From: JAKAWQ01 sp963745975
GTDB lineage: Bacteria > Pseudomonadota > Alphaproteobacteria > Acetobacterales > Acetobacteraceae
Assembly (NCBI GenBank): GCA_963745975.1
Contig: CAVUZJ010000009.1
Location: 1,361,085 to 1,425,084 of the forward strand
Length of the DNA stretch: 64,000 bases
Direction: 5' to 3'
The notes beneath the pieces are model-generated. The model was not told the DNA's origin, did not search any database, and was given only the letters and a program-made list of their open reading frames with translations. This document shows, one piece after another, positions 1 through 9,050 of the stretch. The first letter of the stretch is position 1. Each line of letters begins with the position of its first letter. Both the position numbers and the translations under genes were made by a program.

Positions 1-100
1 CGAGGATGGTTTGCCCGCCGAGAAGGATGAGCGGCTTCTCCGCCTCGCCCAAGCGTTCGGCGCGCCCGCCGGCCAAGATCAGCGCCGCCGGGCGGTCAAT
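1..100 (-). CDS. MobA-like molybdenum cofactor guanylyltransferase, 5' part only
   Basis: The minus strand encodes an N-terminus containing LILAGGRAERLGEAEKPL and then LGGQTIL. This is the nucleotide-binding signature of MobA-type guanylyltransferases, which attach GMP to molybdopterin in the cytoplasm. The gene runs off the left edge. Its start is unclear: the frame has a rare ATT codon at 98-100, and the nearest ATG (131-133) lies inside the tRNA-His gene. A related NTP-transferase is possible because only about 33 residues are visible. Confidence 0.55.
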   Translation of the reverse strand, partial: MDRPAALILAGGRAERLGEAEKPLILLGGQTIL

Positions 101-103
101 ATG

Positions 104-177
104 GGCGAGCGACGGGACTCGAACCCGTGACATCCAGAACCACAATCTGGCGCTCTACCACCTGAGCTACGCCCGCC
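104..177 (-). tRNA. tRNA-His (anticodon GTG)
   Basis: The minus strand folds as a cloverleaf. The acceptor stem GCGGGCG pairs with CGCTCGC (one G-U pair). The D arm contains TAGCTCAGGTGGTAGAGC, the anticodon loop is TTGTGGT, and the T arm contains GGGTTCGAGTCCC. A G at 177 lies just before the acceptor stem and the discriminator base at 104 is C, which gives the G-1:C73 pair specific to tRNA-His. CCA is not fully encoded. The upstream aminotransferase stop codon lies inside the 5' part of the tRNA. Confidence 0.96.
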
Positions 178-1405
178 GCGGCCCCGCCGTGTAGGATGCT
201 CGGCCGGCTTCCGTCAATGAGACGGCGCCCGGCGCGGCGCCGAAATGGCGAGCGAGGCGGGCGATCGCCTCGTCCAGCACCGTCTCGCGCTTGCAGAAGG
301 CGAAGCGCGCGTAGTGGCCCGGGGCGCCGGAGTCCGCAGCGGCGTCGAAGAAAGCCGAGACCGGGATCGCGGCGACGCCCGCGCGTTCGGTGATGTGGCG
401 GCAGAAGGCGACATCGTCTCCCGCGAAGCCGAGCGGGGCGAAATCGGCAATCAGGAAATAGCTTCCCTGGCAGGGCAGGACCTCCATGCCGAGCGATGTG
501 AGGCCGGCGGCGAGCTTGTCGCGCCGCGCGGCGAGACCGGCGGCGAGATCGGTGAAATAGGAATCGTCCTTGGCGAGCCCCATCGCGACCGCGCGCTGGA
601 GGTTGGGTGCGGTCGCGAAGATGAGGTTCTGGTGCGCCTTGGCGACGAAGCCGGCGAGCTCGGCCGGCGCCGTGACATAGCCCACCTTCCAGCCGGTGAG
701 CGAAAACGCCTTGCCGGCGCTGCCGATGCGGAGCGTGCGCGGGCGGAGTCCGGGCAGGGTCATCAGCGGGATGTGGCGCCAGCCGTCATAGGTGAGATGC
801 TCGTAGACCTCGTCGCAGATCGCATAGGCGTCGTGGCGCTGGAGGAGCTCGCCGATGAAGGCGAGCTCGGCGGCGGTGAAGACCTTGCCGGTCGGGTTCA
901 TTGGCGTGTTGAGGAGGATCGCCTTGGTGCGCGGGCCGAAGGCGGCGGCGAGCGCGGCGCGCGGCAGCTCCCAGCGCGGCGGGGCGAGGCGGACCAGGCG
1001 CGGCACCGCGCCCAGCATTTTCACGACCGGAAGATAGGTGTCGTAGAGCGGCTCGATCAGCACGACTTCGTCGCCCGGGTCGAGCAGGGCCATGAGGCAG
1101 GCGGCGAGCGCCTCGGTCGCGCCCGAGGTCACCACCACCTCGCGGTCCGGATCGACCGTGAGCCCGTAGAAGCGGCCATTGGCGGCGGCGACCGCCTGGC
1201 GGAGCTCGGGCACGCCCGTCATCGGCGGATACTGGTTGCGCCCGTCCATCAGCGCCGAAGCGGCGGCGGCGAGCATGTCCGCCGGACCGTCGGTGTCCGG
1301 GAACCCCTGGCCGAGATTGATCGCCTGGTGCTCGGCGGCGAGTGCGGACATCACCGTGAAGATCGTCGTGCCGGTCGCGGCGAGCAGGCTATTGGCGGGC
1401 TTCAC
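167..1405 (-). CDS. Class I/II PLP-dependent aminotransferase (methionine/kynurenine or DapC type)
   Basis: 412 residues, a full-length fold-type I aminotransferase. NLGQGFPD lies near the N-terminus, LNTPMNPTGK in the middle, and the PLP-binding lysine is in SAGKAFSLTGWKVGY. This form is typical of the YbdL/kynurenine aminotransferase branch, whose members use methionine, kynurenine or N-succinyl-diaminopimelate. The substrate cannot be chosen from sequence alone. The dapA gene at 29.5 kb is too distant to support a DapC role. The TAG stop falls inside tRNA-His on the same strand. The upstream neighbour is divergent and shares the short region 1406-1536. Confidence 0.9.
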   Translation of the reverse strand: MKPANSLLAATGTTIFTVMSALAAEHQAINLGQGFPDTDGPADMLAAAASALMDGRNQYPPMTGVPELRQAVAAANGRFYGLTVDPDREVVVTSGATEALAACLMALLDPGDEVVLIEPLYDTYLPVVKMLGAVPRLVRLAPPRWELPRAALAAAFGPRTKAILLNTPMNPTGKVFTAAELAFIGELLQRHDAYAICDEVYEHLTYDGWRHIPLMTLPGLRPRTLRIGSAGKAFSLTGWKVGYVTAPAELAGFVAKAHQNLIFATAPNLQRAVAMGLAKDDSYFTDLAAGLAARRDKLAAGLTSLGMEVLPCQGSYFLIADFAPLGFAGDDVAFCRHITERAGVAAIPVSAFFDAAADSGAPGHYARFAFCKRETVLDEAIARLARHFGAAPGAVSLTEAGRASYTAGPRRA

Positions 1406-1536
1406 GTTTCTCCCCCGGGGACGCTCCCAAAAGGACGCAGAGTATGGGGTGGGGGCGGGAGCGCGGCAACCGGGATGCGGGGATTGACCGGCGCCCGGCG
1501 CTGGTCCCCCCTGCCTGGCGGAATGAAGAGGAACGG

Positions 1537-4458
1537 ATGACGGCGATCGGACCCGGGGACTCCCGCCTCGCGTCCCGCCTCGGGCGGGCGATCGCCGGCG
1601 ACGTGCTGTTCGACGCGGCGAGCCGCGGCCGCTACGCGACCGACGCCTCGATCTACCAGGTCGAGCCGATCGGGGTCGTCGTCCCGGAGCGGATCGAGGA
1701 CGTGGCGGCGACGCTCGCGATCGCCCGCGAGGAGGGCGTGCCGGTGCTGCCGCGGGGGGGCGGGACGAGCCAGTGCGGGCAGACGGTGAACCGGGCGATC
1801 GTGATCGACTGCTCGCGCCATCTCCGCCGCGTGCTCGCGATCGACGCGGCGGCGCAAACGGCGACCGTCGAGCCCGGGCTCGTGCTCGGCGCGCTGAACG
1901 CGGCGCTCAAGCCGCACGGGCTCTTCTTCCCGGTCGATCCCTCGACGCATGCGCGGGCGACGATCGGCGGCATGGCGGGGAACAATTCCTGCGGCTCGAA
2001 ATCGATCCGCTATGGGCTGATGGCGGACAACGTCATCGCGATCGAGGCGCTGCTCGCCGACGGGACGCGCCATGAGTTCGGCGTGGTCGCCGACAATATC
2101 GGGCCCGAGGCACCGGCGGGCATTGCGCAACTGATCCAGCGTCTGCGCGCGCTCGGCGCGGCCGAGGCGGAGGAAATCGAAGCGCGCTTCCCCCGCCAGC
2201 TCCGGCGCGTCGGCGGCTACAATCTCGACGTGCTGACGCCGGCGGCGCGCGCGGCGGGGCGGGAGAATTTGGCGCGGCTGCTGGTGGGTTCCGAAGGCAC
2301 GCTCGCCTTCTCCACCGCGCTCACGCTCAAGCTGGCACCGATCAAGCCGCGCAAGGTCGTCGGCATCTGCCAGTTCCCCTCCTTCCGCGAGGCGATGCGG
2401 GCGACGCAGCGGCTCGTGGCACTCGACCCCGAGGCGGTCGAGCTCATCGACAGCACGATGATCGCGCTCGGGCTTTCGATCCCGATCTATCGCCCGACGA
2501 TCGAACGGATGCTGATCGGCCAGCCGGGAAGCCTGCTTCTCGTCGAGTTCCACGGCGAGGAGGACGCGGCCCTCGCCCGGAAGCTCGACGCACTCGCGGA
2601 GGCGATGGGCGATCTCGGGCAGGCGAACGCGCTCGTCCGCGCGACCGAGCCTGAATTCCAGGCCGAGATCGCGGCGGTCCGCGAGGCCGGGCTCAACATC
2701 ATGATGTCGATGAAGGGGAACGGGAAGCCGGTCTCGTTCATCGAGGATTGCGCGGTCGATCTCGCCGACCTCGACGCCTACACCGAGCGGCTGAACGAAG
2801 TGTTCGCCGGCCACGGCGTCAAAGGGACGTGGTACGCGCACGCCTCGGTCGGCTGCCTGCATGTCCGGCCGGTGCTCAACCTCAAGGATCCGGGCGACGT
2901 CGCGACGATGCGCGCGGTCGCCGAGGAATGTTTTTCCCTGGTTCGCGAATACAAAGGAAGCCACAGCGGCGAGCACGGCGACGGCATCGCGCGGAGCGAG
3001 TTCCACGAGGCGATGTTCGGCCCGCGCATCACGGCGGCTTTCGCAGCCGTGAAGCAGGCGTTCGACCCGGGCACGCTCTTCAACCCGCACCGCATCGTCG
3101 ATCCGCCGCGGATGGATGATCGGCGCCTGTTTCGCTACGGCCCGGGCTACGCGCCGGCGGAGGGTTTTTCCCCGGTGCTCGACTGGTCTTCCCATCCCGG
3201 CCCGCTCGGCGGGCTCTTGGGCGCGGTCGAGATGTGCAACAACAACGGCGCCTGCCGCGCCTTCGATGCGGGCGTGATGTGCCCGAGCTTCCGCGCGACG
3301 CGCGAGGAGAAGCATCTGACGCGCGGGCGGGCGAACACGCTCAGGCTCGCGCTCACCGGCCAGCTCGGGCCGGACGCGATGGCCTCGGACGCGCTCGCCG
3401 AGGCGATGGCGCTCTGCGTTTCCTGCAAGGCCTGCCGGCGCGAATGCCCGACGGGCGTCGATATGGCGCGGATGAAGATCGAGGTGCTGGCCGCGCGCGT
3501 GGCGCGCAAGGGCGCGGGGCGGCGGGAGCGCCTGATCGCCTCCCTGCCCCGCTATGCGCCGATCGCCGCACGGCTCGCCCCGCTGGCCAACCTCCGCAAC
3601 CGTTTTTCTTTCGTTGCCCGGCAAGGAGAGCGGTTTTTCGGGATCGCCGCACGGCGAAAGCTGCCCGAATTCCGGCGGGATCTCTTCCGCGACGGGGAGG
3701 CGCGCGCCGCGCCGGCGGCGGTGCGCAATGCCGCGGGGGGCGAGGTTCTGCTGCTCGCCGACACCTTCAACCGCTATTTCGAGCCGGAGAATCTGCGCGC
3801 GGCGCTGCACGTGCTGGCCGCCGCCGGCTACCGCGCCATCGTCCCCGCCGCTCCCGGCCGGCCGCTCTGCTGCGGGCGGACCTACCTCGCCGCCGGCCTC
3901 GTCGGCCGGGCGCGCGAGGAGGCGGGCCGGCTGCTCCGCGCCTGCGCCGGCGAGCGGCCCGTGATCGGGCTCGAACCCTCCTGCCTCCTGACGCTGCGCG
4001 ACGAGATCCCGGCGCTGATCCCCGGGCCGGAGGCGCGGGCGCTCGCGGAGCGGGCGATGCTGATCGGCGAGTTCCTGGCGCGCGAGAAGCCGCCGCTGCC
4101 GCTCGCCCCGCGCGCCGGCACCGTGCACGTGCACGGGCACTGCCACCAGAAGGCTTTCGGCGCCTTCCCCGCGACCCTCGCCGCACTCCAGCGCATCCCC
4201 GGGCTCGAAGTGCGGCCGATCACTGCCACCTGCTGCGGCATGGCGGGCGCCTTTGGCTATCAGGCGGAGACCGAGCCGGTCTCGCGCGCGATCGCCGAAG
4301 CGGGGCTCTTGCCCGCGCTCGCTTCGGCCGGCGCGGAGGACCTGATCGTCGCCGACGGCACCTCCTGCCGCCACCAGATCGCCGACCTCGCGGGCAGGCG
4401 GGCGCTCCATTCGGTGCGCCTCCTGGCCGAGCAGCTTGAGGATTTCACCGGCCGGTAA
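1537..4458 (+). CDS. FAD-binding and 4Fe-4S oxidoreductase, D-lactate dehydrogenase-like fusion
   Basis: About 973 residues combining GlcD-like and GlcF-like parts in one chain. A PCMH-type FAD domain (VPVLPRGGGTSQCGQ, SCGSKSIRYG) is followed by the FAD-oxidase C-terminal domain (KGSHSGEHGDGIARSE). Next come Fe-S cysteine motifs (CNNNGACR, CVSCKACRRECP) and two CCG repeats (RPLCCGRTYL, TCCGMAGAFGYQ). Such proteins oxidise D-2-hydroxy acids such as D-lactate and pass electrons to the respiratory chain. The start was set at 1537 because AGAGGA precedes it; an upstream in-frame ATG at 1444 lacks this. The stop TAA overlaps the ATG of the EAL gene. Confidence 0.9.
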   Translation: MTAIGPGDSRLASRLGRAIAGDVLFDAASRGRYATDASIYQVEPIGVVVPERIEDVAATLAIAREEGVPVLPRGGGTSQCGQTVNRAIVIDCSRHLRRVLAIDAAAQTATVEPGLVLGALNAALKPHGLFFPVDPSTHARATIGGMAGNNSCGSKSIRYGLMADNVIAIEALLADGTRHEFGVVADNIGPEAPAGIAQLIQRLRALGAAEAEEIEARFPRQLRRVGGYNLDVLTPAARAAGRENLARLLVGSEGTLAFSTALTLKLAPIKPRKVVGICQFPSFREAMRATQRLVALDPEAVELIDSTMIALGLSIPIYRPTIERMLIGQPGSLLLVEFHGEEDAALARKLDALAEAMGDLGQANALVRATEPEFQAEIAAVREAGLNIMMSMKGNGKPVSFIEDCAVDLADLDAYTERLNEVFAGHGVKGTWYAHASVGCLHVRPVLNLKDPGDVATMRAVAEECFSLVREYKGSHSGEHGDGIARSEFHEAMFGPRITAAFAAVKQAFDPGTLFNPHRIVDPPRMDDRRLFRYGPGYAPAEGFSPVLDWSSHPGPLGGLLGAVEMCNNNGACRAFDAGVMCPSFRATREEKHLTRGRANTLRLALTGQLGPDAMASDALAEAMALCVSCKACRRECPTGVDMARMKIEVLAARVARKGAGRRERLIASLPRYAPIAARLAPLANLRNRFSFVARQGERFFGIAARRKLPEFRRDLFRDGEARAAPAAVRNAAGGEVLLLADTFNRYFEPENLRAALHVLAAAGYRAIVPAAPGRPLCCGRTYLAAGLVGRAREEAGRLLRACAGERPVIGLEPSCLLTLRDEIPALIPGPEARALAERAMLIGEFLAREKPPLPLAPRAGTVHVHGHCHQKAFGAFPATLAALQRIPGLEVRPITATCCGMAGAFGYQAETEPVSRAIAEAGLLPALASAGAEDLIVADGTSCRHQIADLAGRRALHSVRLLAEQLEDFTGR

Positions 4459-5387
4459 TGCTTGCCGCCCAAAAGTCCGCGCAGGCTTCGGGAGACGCAG
4501 GCTTGGTTGCCGAGGAGACGCTGGACGAAGCGGGCAGCCAACCGCAGCAGAACAACCCGTTGCTGCGCCGCGCGCTCGACCCGCGGGCCGGGATTTCCAC
4601 GCAGCGAAGGCTCGAGCGCGACCTCAAGACCGCGGTCTTCGAGGGCGGGCTCGCGCTCTACTACCAGCCGCGGCTCGCTCTTGCGTCCGGCGCCATCGTC
4701 GCCGCCGAGGCGCTGCTCCGCTGGCCGCACCCGCGGCTCGGGCTGATCTCGCCCGCGACCTTCATCCCGCTCGCCGAGCGGACGGACCTCATCACCGAGA
4801 TCGGCGCCATCGTGCTGCGCGGCGCCTGCCGGGAGGCCGTGCCGTGGCGGGAGGCCGCCACCGGGGCCACGCCGCCCGTCGTCTCGGTCAACGTCGCCGC
4901 GCGGCAGATCACCAGCGGCGCGCTGCTCGGGCAGATCGCCGCGGCGCTCGATGCCTCCGGCCTCTCTCCGGAGCGGCTCGAGCTCGAGCTCACGGAGAGC
5001 ACGATGCTCGAGGCCAGCCTCGAGACGACGCTGACCCTCGCCGCCGTCCGCGACGTCGGCGTCGGGATCGCGCTCGACGATTTCGGCACCGGCTACGCCA
5101 GCCTCGCGACCCTCAAGCGGCTGCCGCTCACGGCGGTCAAGCTCGATCGCTCGCTGATCCGCGCCCTGCCGGAGGACCGCGAGGACGCCGCGATCGTCCA
5201 GGCGCTGGTCGCCACCGGCCACGCGCTCGGCCTCACCGTCGTCGCCGAAGGGATCGAGACCGAGGTGCAGCGCGCCTTCCTCGCGGGCATCGGCTGCGAC
5301 GAGGGCCAGGGCTTCCTGTTCAGCCACCCCCAGCCCGCTTCCGCCTTCGCCACCCGGCTGATGGCAATGGCGGGAGAGGCCGAATGA
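4458..5387 (+). CDS. Stand-alone EAL-domain protein, probable c-di-GMP phosphodiesterase
   Basis: 309 residues: about 50 low-complexity residues and then one EAL domain. Motifs expected of an active enzyme are present: EALLRW, SVNVAARQ, ELTEST, DDFGTGYASL, VKLDRS, AEGIETE and CDEGQGFLFS. No GGDEF domain, transmembrane segment or sensory domain is visible, so it should be cytoplasmic. It begins in a TAATG overlap with the stop of the oxidoreductase, implying translational coupling. I infer that c-di-GMP breakdown is tied to expression of that enzyme. Confidence 0.9.
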   Translation: MLAAQKSAQASGDAGLVAEETLDEAGSQPQQNNPLLRRALDPRAGISTQRRLERDLKTAVFEGGLALYYQPRLALASGAIVAAEALLRWPHPRLGLISPATFIPLAERTDLITEIGAIVLRGACREAVPWREAATGATPPVVSVNVAARQITSGALLGQIAAALDASGLSPERLELELTESTMLEASLETTLTLAAVRDVGVGIALDDFGTGYASLATLKRLPLTAVKLDRSLIRALPEDREDAAIVQALVATGHALGLTVVAEGIETEVQRAFLAGIGCDEGQGFLFSHPQPASAFATRLMAMAGEAE

Positions 5388-5523
5388 GGGTGAAGCGGCG
5401 GTAACTTGCTCCCGGCCTTCGGGTAGGCCAGCTTCCGCGCCGTGGTGGTGCTGGGGGCCGGATCGGCGCCGATCATGTATTCTCGGCCGTTTGCCGACCT
5501 CAGGGGCGCGCTCCGGCGCCGCC

Positions 5524-5551
5524 TCGCCGCTCTTAAGTCGCCGCTCTTAAG
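5524..5551 (+). repeat. 14-bp tandem duplication in an ABC transporter leader
   Basis: The unit TCGCCGCTCTTAAG occurs twice head to tail, ending 14 bases before the start codon of the ABC transporter. The second unit abuts the putative ribosome-binding site (AAGG). Copy-number change would alter the 5' leader. Confidence 0.85.
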
Positions 5552-5565
5552 TCAAGGTAAAGCGC

Positions 5566-7332
5566 ATGCGTGGTCTCGGTCCGTTCATCAAGGATGCCTG
5601 GCACCTGGCCCGGCCGTATTTCCACTCGGAGGAGCGGTGGGTGGCGCGGCTTCTCCTGTTCTCCATCGTCGTGCTCAACCTGATGATGGTCGGGATGAAC
5701 GTCGTCCTCAACTTCTGGAACGGCGCCTTCTACGATTCCCTCCAGCACAAGGACTGGCATGCGTTCTTCAGCCTGCTCTTCCTCTTCTACCGGACGCCGG
5801 GCAGCTTCATGCCGGGCTTCTGCCTGGTGGCCGGGCTTTACATCGTGGTCGCGGTCTACAGCACCTACCTCACGCAATGGCTGCAGATCCGCTGGCGGCG
5901 GTGGCTGACCGACCGCTATCTGCACGAGTGGCTCGCCGACCGGGCCTATTACCGGATCGCCCTGACCGCCAAGGCCGGTGACGGGGTGGACAACCCCGAC
6001 CAGCGTATTGCCGAGGACCTCAACGACTTCGCCGGCAGCTCGCTTTCGCTCTCGCTCGATCTGCTCTCGAACGTCGTCACGCTCGGGAGCTTCATCGGGA
6101 TTCTCTGGACGCTTTCGGGGCCGCTCCGGATCTTCGGCCTCAGCATTCCGGGCTACATGGTGTGGGTGGCGCTGATCTATGCGGTCCTCGGCACCTGGGT
6201 CACGCACCTCGTCGGAAGGCCGCTGGTTTGGCTCAATTTCCGCCAGCAGCGCGTGCAGGCCGATTTCCGCTATTCGCTGGCGCGGATGCGCGAGAATGTC
6301 GAAGGGGTCGCGCTCTACAACGGCGAGGCGGAGGAGCGGCAGGGCTTCATGCACCTGTTCGGCTTCGTGATGGAGAACTGGTACCGGATCATGGACCGGA
6401 CCAAGCTCCTCAATGCGCTGACGACCGGCTATTCGCAGATCGCGGTGATTTTTCCGGTGGTGGTTGCGGCGCCGCGCTATTTCTCCGGGGCGATCCAGCT
6501 CGGCGGGCTGACGCGAACGGCGAGCGCCTTCGGGCAGGTGCAGGGCGCGCTTTCGTGGTTCGTCGGGGCCTACGCGTCGCTCGCCTCATGGCGCGCCACG
6601 GTTGAACGACTGACGAGCTTCCATTACGCGATCGATAAGGCGCGCAAGGATGCCGCGCAGACGGCGCTTGTGGCCGGGCCGGGGCCGGGCGAGGCGCTCC
6701 GGCTCAGCGATCTCACGCTCAAGCTGCCGGACGGGGAGACGCTGATGCAGGGCGTCGATCTTACCATCACGGCGCGGCACTCGGTGGTGATCACCGGGCG
6801 CACGGGGTCGGGGAAATCGACCCTGTTCCGGGCGATGGCGGGGATCTGGCCGTTCGCGGCGGGCAAGGTGGAGTGGCCGGCGGGGGGGCGGGCGCTGTTC
6901 CTGCCGCAGCGGCCCTATCTGCCGCTCGGCAGCTTGCGCAAGGCGGTGGCGTATCCGGACGATCCGGCGCGGTTCGACGAGGCGACGATGCGCGCGGCGC
7001 TCGCCGATGCCGGGCTCGGCGCCATGATCCCCCGCCTCGACGAGGAGGCGGCCTGGGGGCAGCTCCTTTCGGGCGGCGAGCAGCAGCGCGTGGCGCTGGC
7101 GCGGGCGCTCTTGCTGCGGCCGGACTGGCTTTTCCTCGACGAGGCGACGGCGAGCCTCGATCATGAGTCGGAGGCGGCGCTCTACCGGACGCTGCACGAG
7201 AAGCTGCCGGGGACGACCATCGTCTCGATCACGCACAGCCCGAGCGTGGTCGCGCTGCACGAGCGGCGGCTCGAGCTGGTGCGCGAGGCGGGCGGCGGGC
7301 GGCTGGCGGAGCCGGCCGAGCTCGCCGCGTAG
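5566..7332 (+). CDS. YddA/SbmA-type ABC transporter, fused membrane and ATPase domains
   Basis: 588 residues. The first roughly 340 form an ABC_membrane_2 domain with hydrophobic segments near 28-50, 70-100, 165-190 and 195-220. The ATPase domain has Walker A GRTGSGKS (411-418), signature LSGGEQQR, Walker B WLFLDEATASLD and the H-loop ITHS. This family of inner-membrane half-transporters moves peptides, cobalamin-like compounds or drugs and acts as homodimers. The neighbouring lipoprotein gene is convergent, so no operon partner is evident. Confidence 0.9.
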   Translation: MRGLGPFIKDAWHLARPYFHSEERWVARLLLFSIVVLNLMMVGMNVVLNFWNGAFYDSLQHKDWHAFFSLLFLFYRTPGSFMPGFCLVAGLYIVVAVYSTYLTQWLQIRWRRWLTDRYLHEWLADRAYYRIALTAKAGDGVDNPDQRIAEDLNDFAGSSLSLSLDLLSNVVTLGSFIGILWTLSGPLRIFGLSIPGYMVWVALIYAVLGTWVTHLVGRPLVWLNFRQQRVQADFRYSLARMRENVEGVALYNGEAEERQGFMHLFGFVMENWYRIMDRTKLLNALTTGYSQIAVIFPVVVAAPRYFSGAIQLGGLTRTASAFGQVQGALSWFVGAYASLASWRATVERLTSFHYAIDKARKDAAQTALVAGPGPGEALRLSDLTLKLPDGETLMQGVDLTITARHSVVITGRTGSGKSTLFRAMAGIWPFAAGKVEWPAGGRALFLPQRPYLPLGSLRKAVAYPDDPARFDEATMRAALADAGLGAMIPRLDEEAAWGQLLSGGEQQRVALARALLLRPDWLFLDEATASLDHESEAALYRTLHEKLPGTTIVSITHSPSVVALHERRLELVREAGGGRLAEPAELAA

Positions 7333-7338
7333 GGGGCG

Positions 7339-7788
7339 TCAGGAGCCGACGGCGATGATGACGCGGCGGCTTTCCTGCGAGGTCAGCGTATAGGGGACCT
7401 TGCCGGCCGCGTGCTGGTGGATGCGCGCGGGATTGACGCCGTCCGCGGTGAGCTGATCGGTGACCACCTGGGCGCGGGTCTCGGTGAGATAGATGTTCGC
7501 CTGGACGCTGCCGAGCGGATCGGCGTAGCCGGTCACGGTGACGGGCGCGGCGGGGTTCTTGGCGGCGGCGGCGGCGGCGATCGCGATCGTCTTCAGGGCG
7601 GGCTCGTCCAGGCCCGCGGACCATTCCTGGAAGAAGACGACGTAGTTGCGCCCCGTGCTGCCGACGGGCGGGTTGGCGACGGGCGCGGGCGGCGGCGGGG
7701 CGGCAGGTTGCGCGGCGGTGGGCTGGGGGGCGGTCGCGGCGCAGGCGGCGAGGCCGAGGATGGCGAAAAGCACGACGGCACGGCGCAT
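7339..7788 (-). CDS. OmpA-family lipoprotein
   Basis: About 149 residues starting MRRAVVLFAILGLAAC, a signal peptide with a lipobox in which the Cys would be acylated. An Ala/Pro-rich linker follows, then an OmpA C-terminal-like domain (VTGYADPLGS, LTETRAQVVTDQL, DGVNPARI). This domain normally binds peptidoglycan, so the protein probably tethers the outer membrane to the wall. The start at 7788 was chosen for the signal peptide. The stop is 6 bp from that of the convergent ABC gene. Confidence 0.82.
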   Translation of the reverse strand: MRRAVVLFAILGLAACAATAPQPTAAQPAAPPPPAPVANPPVGSTGRNYVVFFQEWSAGLDEPALKTIAIAAAAAAKNPAAPVTVTGYADPLGSVQANIYLTETRAQVVTDQLTADGVNPARIHQHAAGKVPYTLTSQESRRVIIAVGS

Positions 7789-7925
7789 GGCCCGATCCCC
7801 CCGGCACTGAAGCGTGGCTTCATTCGTGCGGGCTCGCATGGAAAGCGTCAATGCCGTGGAAGGGCCTGGAGCGATGCCGCCGCTCGGCCCTATCCTTCCG
7901 CGTCAGCGCAGGAGAAAGAGCCAAG

Positions 7926-8921
7926 ATGGCACGCACGCTTACCGTCGCCGCCGCCCAGCTCGGTCCGATCCAGATGGCGGAGCCGCGCTCCGTCGCGATC
8001 GAGCGGATGCTCCGGCTGCTGGAGCGGGCCAAGGCGCGCGGGGCCGAACTGGTCGTCTTTCCCGAGCTCGCGCTCACGACCTTCTTCCCGCGCCATCATT
8101 ACGCGACGCTCGAGGAGGCGGACCGGTGGTTCGAGACGGCGATGCCCTCGAACGAGACGGCGCCGCTCTTCGCCGCGGCGCGCGCGTGGGGCATCGGGTT
8201 CCATCTCGGCTATGCCGAGATCGCCGAGGTGCCCGACGAGACCGGGCAGATGCGCAGGCGCCGGTTCAACACCGCGATCCTGGTCGGGTCGGAGGGGGAC
8301 ATCCTGCTCAAGTACCGGAAGATCCACCTGCCCGGGCATGCGGAGTTCGACCCGAGCCGCAAGGTTCAGCATCTGGAGAAGCGCTATTTCGAGGTCGGCA
8401 ATCTCGGCTTCCCGGTGATCCGCGCGCCGATGGGCGGGCTCCCGGCGGTGAACATGGGGATGATGATCTGCAACGACCGGCGCTGGCCCGAATCCTGGCG
8501 GGTGCTCGGGTTGCAGAAAGCCGAGCTCGTTCTGCTCGGCTACAACACGCCGAGCCTCAATCAGGAGGGGAAGGGATTCGAGGCGCATCATCTCCGGGTT
8601 TTCCACAGCCATCTCTCGATCCAGGCCGGCGCGTATCAGAATTCCTGCTTCGCGGTGGCGACGGCGAAGGCGGGCATCGAGGACGGCTGCGAGCTTTTCG
8701 GCCATTCGATCATCGTCGATCCGGAGGGCGAGATCATCGCGATGGCGACGAGCTGGGACGACGAGCTGATCACCGCGGACTGCGATCTCGACCGCTGCAC
8801 GCTCGGGCGGACGACAGTGTTCGCCTTCGAGAAGCACAGGAGGCCCGAGCATTACGGTCGGATCACGAGCCAGGTGGGCGCCGTCGATCCCCCCGTGTGG
8901 GAGAGGAAGGCGGCGGAGTAG
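7926..8921 (+). CDS. N-carbamoyl-D-amino acid hydrolase (nitrilase superfamily)
   Basis: 331 residues matching the D-carbamoylase family along its length. The Glu-Lys-Cys triad is present: E47 in FPELALTTFFPR, K132 in YRKIHLPGH and C182 in MICNDRRWPE. AGSYQN-like and GHS-like motifs follow (AGAYQNSCF, GHSIIVDPEGE). The enzyme hydrolyses N-carbamoyl-D-amino acids to the D-amino acid, CO2 and ammonia, downstream of a hydantoinase. The ring-opening enzyme is not adjacent; the hydantoinase-type genes at 57-61 kb are of another, ATP-dependent class. AGGAGA precedes the start at 7926. Confidence 0.9.
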   Translation: MARTLTVAAAQLGPIQMAEPRSVAIERMLRLLERAKARGAELVVFPELALTTFFPRHHYATLEEADRWFETAMPSNETAPLFAAARAWGIGFHLGYAEIAEVPDETGQMRRRRFNTAILVGSEGDILLKYRKIHLPGHAEFDPSRKVQHLEKRYFEVGNLGFPVIRAPMGGLPAVNMGMMICNDRRWPESWRVLGLQKAELVLLGYNTPSLNQEGKGFEAHHLRVFHSHLSIQAGAYQNSCFAVATAKAGIEDGCELFGHSIIVDPEGEIIAMATSWDDELITADCDLDRCTLGRTTVFAFEKHRRPEHYGRITSQVGAVDPPVWERKAAE

Positions 8922-9050
8922 GGTGGGGACGGAACGGGTACGCAACCCTGCCCTGTCCTCGCTTGATCGCAACGAGGGGCGAGACAAACAGATAAGAGCG
9001 TAGAAGAACGCGGCATCGCGCCGCCGGTGTCAAAGCAAAGGAATCGCCTC

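Noticed and set aside
1402..4410. Open frame of about 1000 codons antisense to the FAD/Fe-S oxidoreductase
   Set aside because: Arg/Gly/Ala/Asp-rich composition typical of GC-rich antisense frames; the sense strand has a complete recognisable family.
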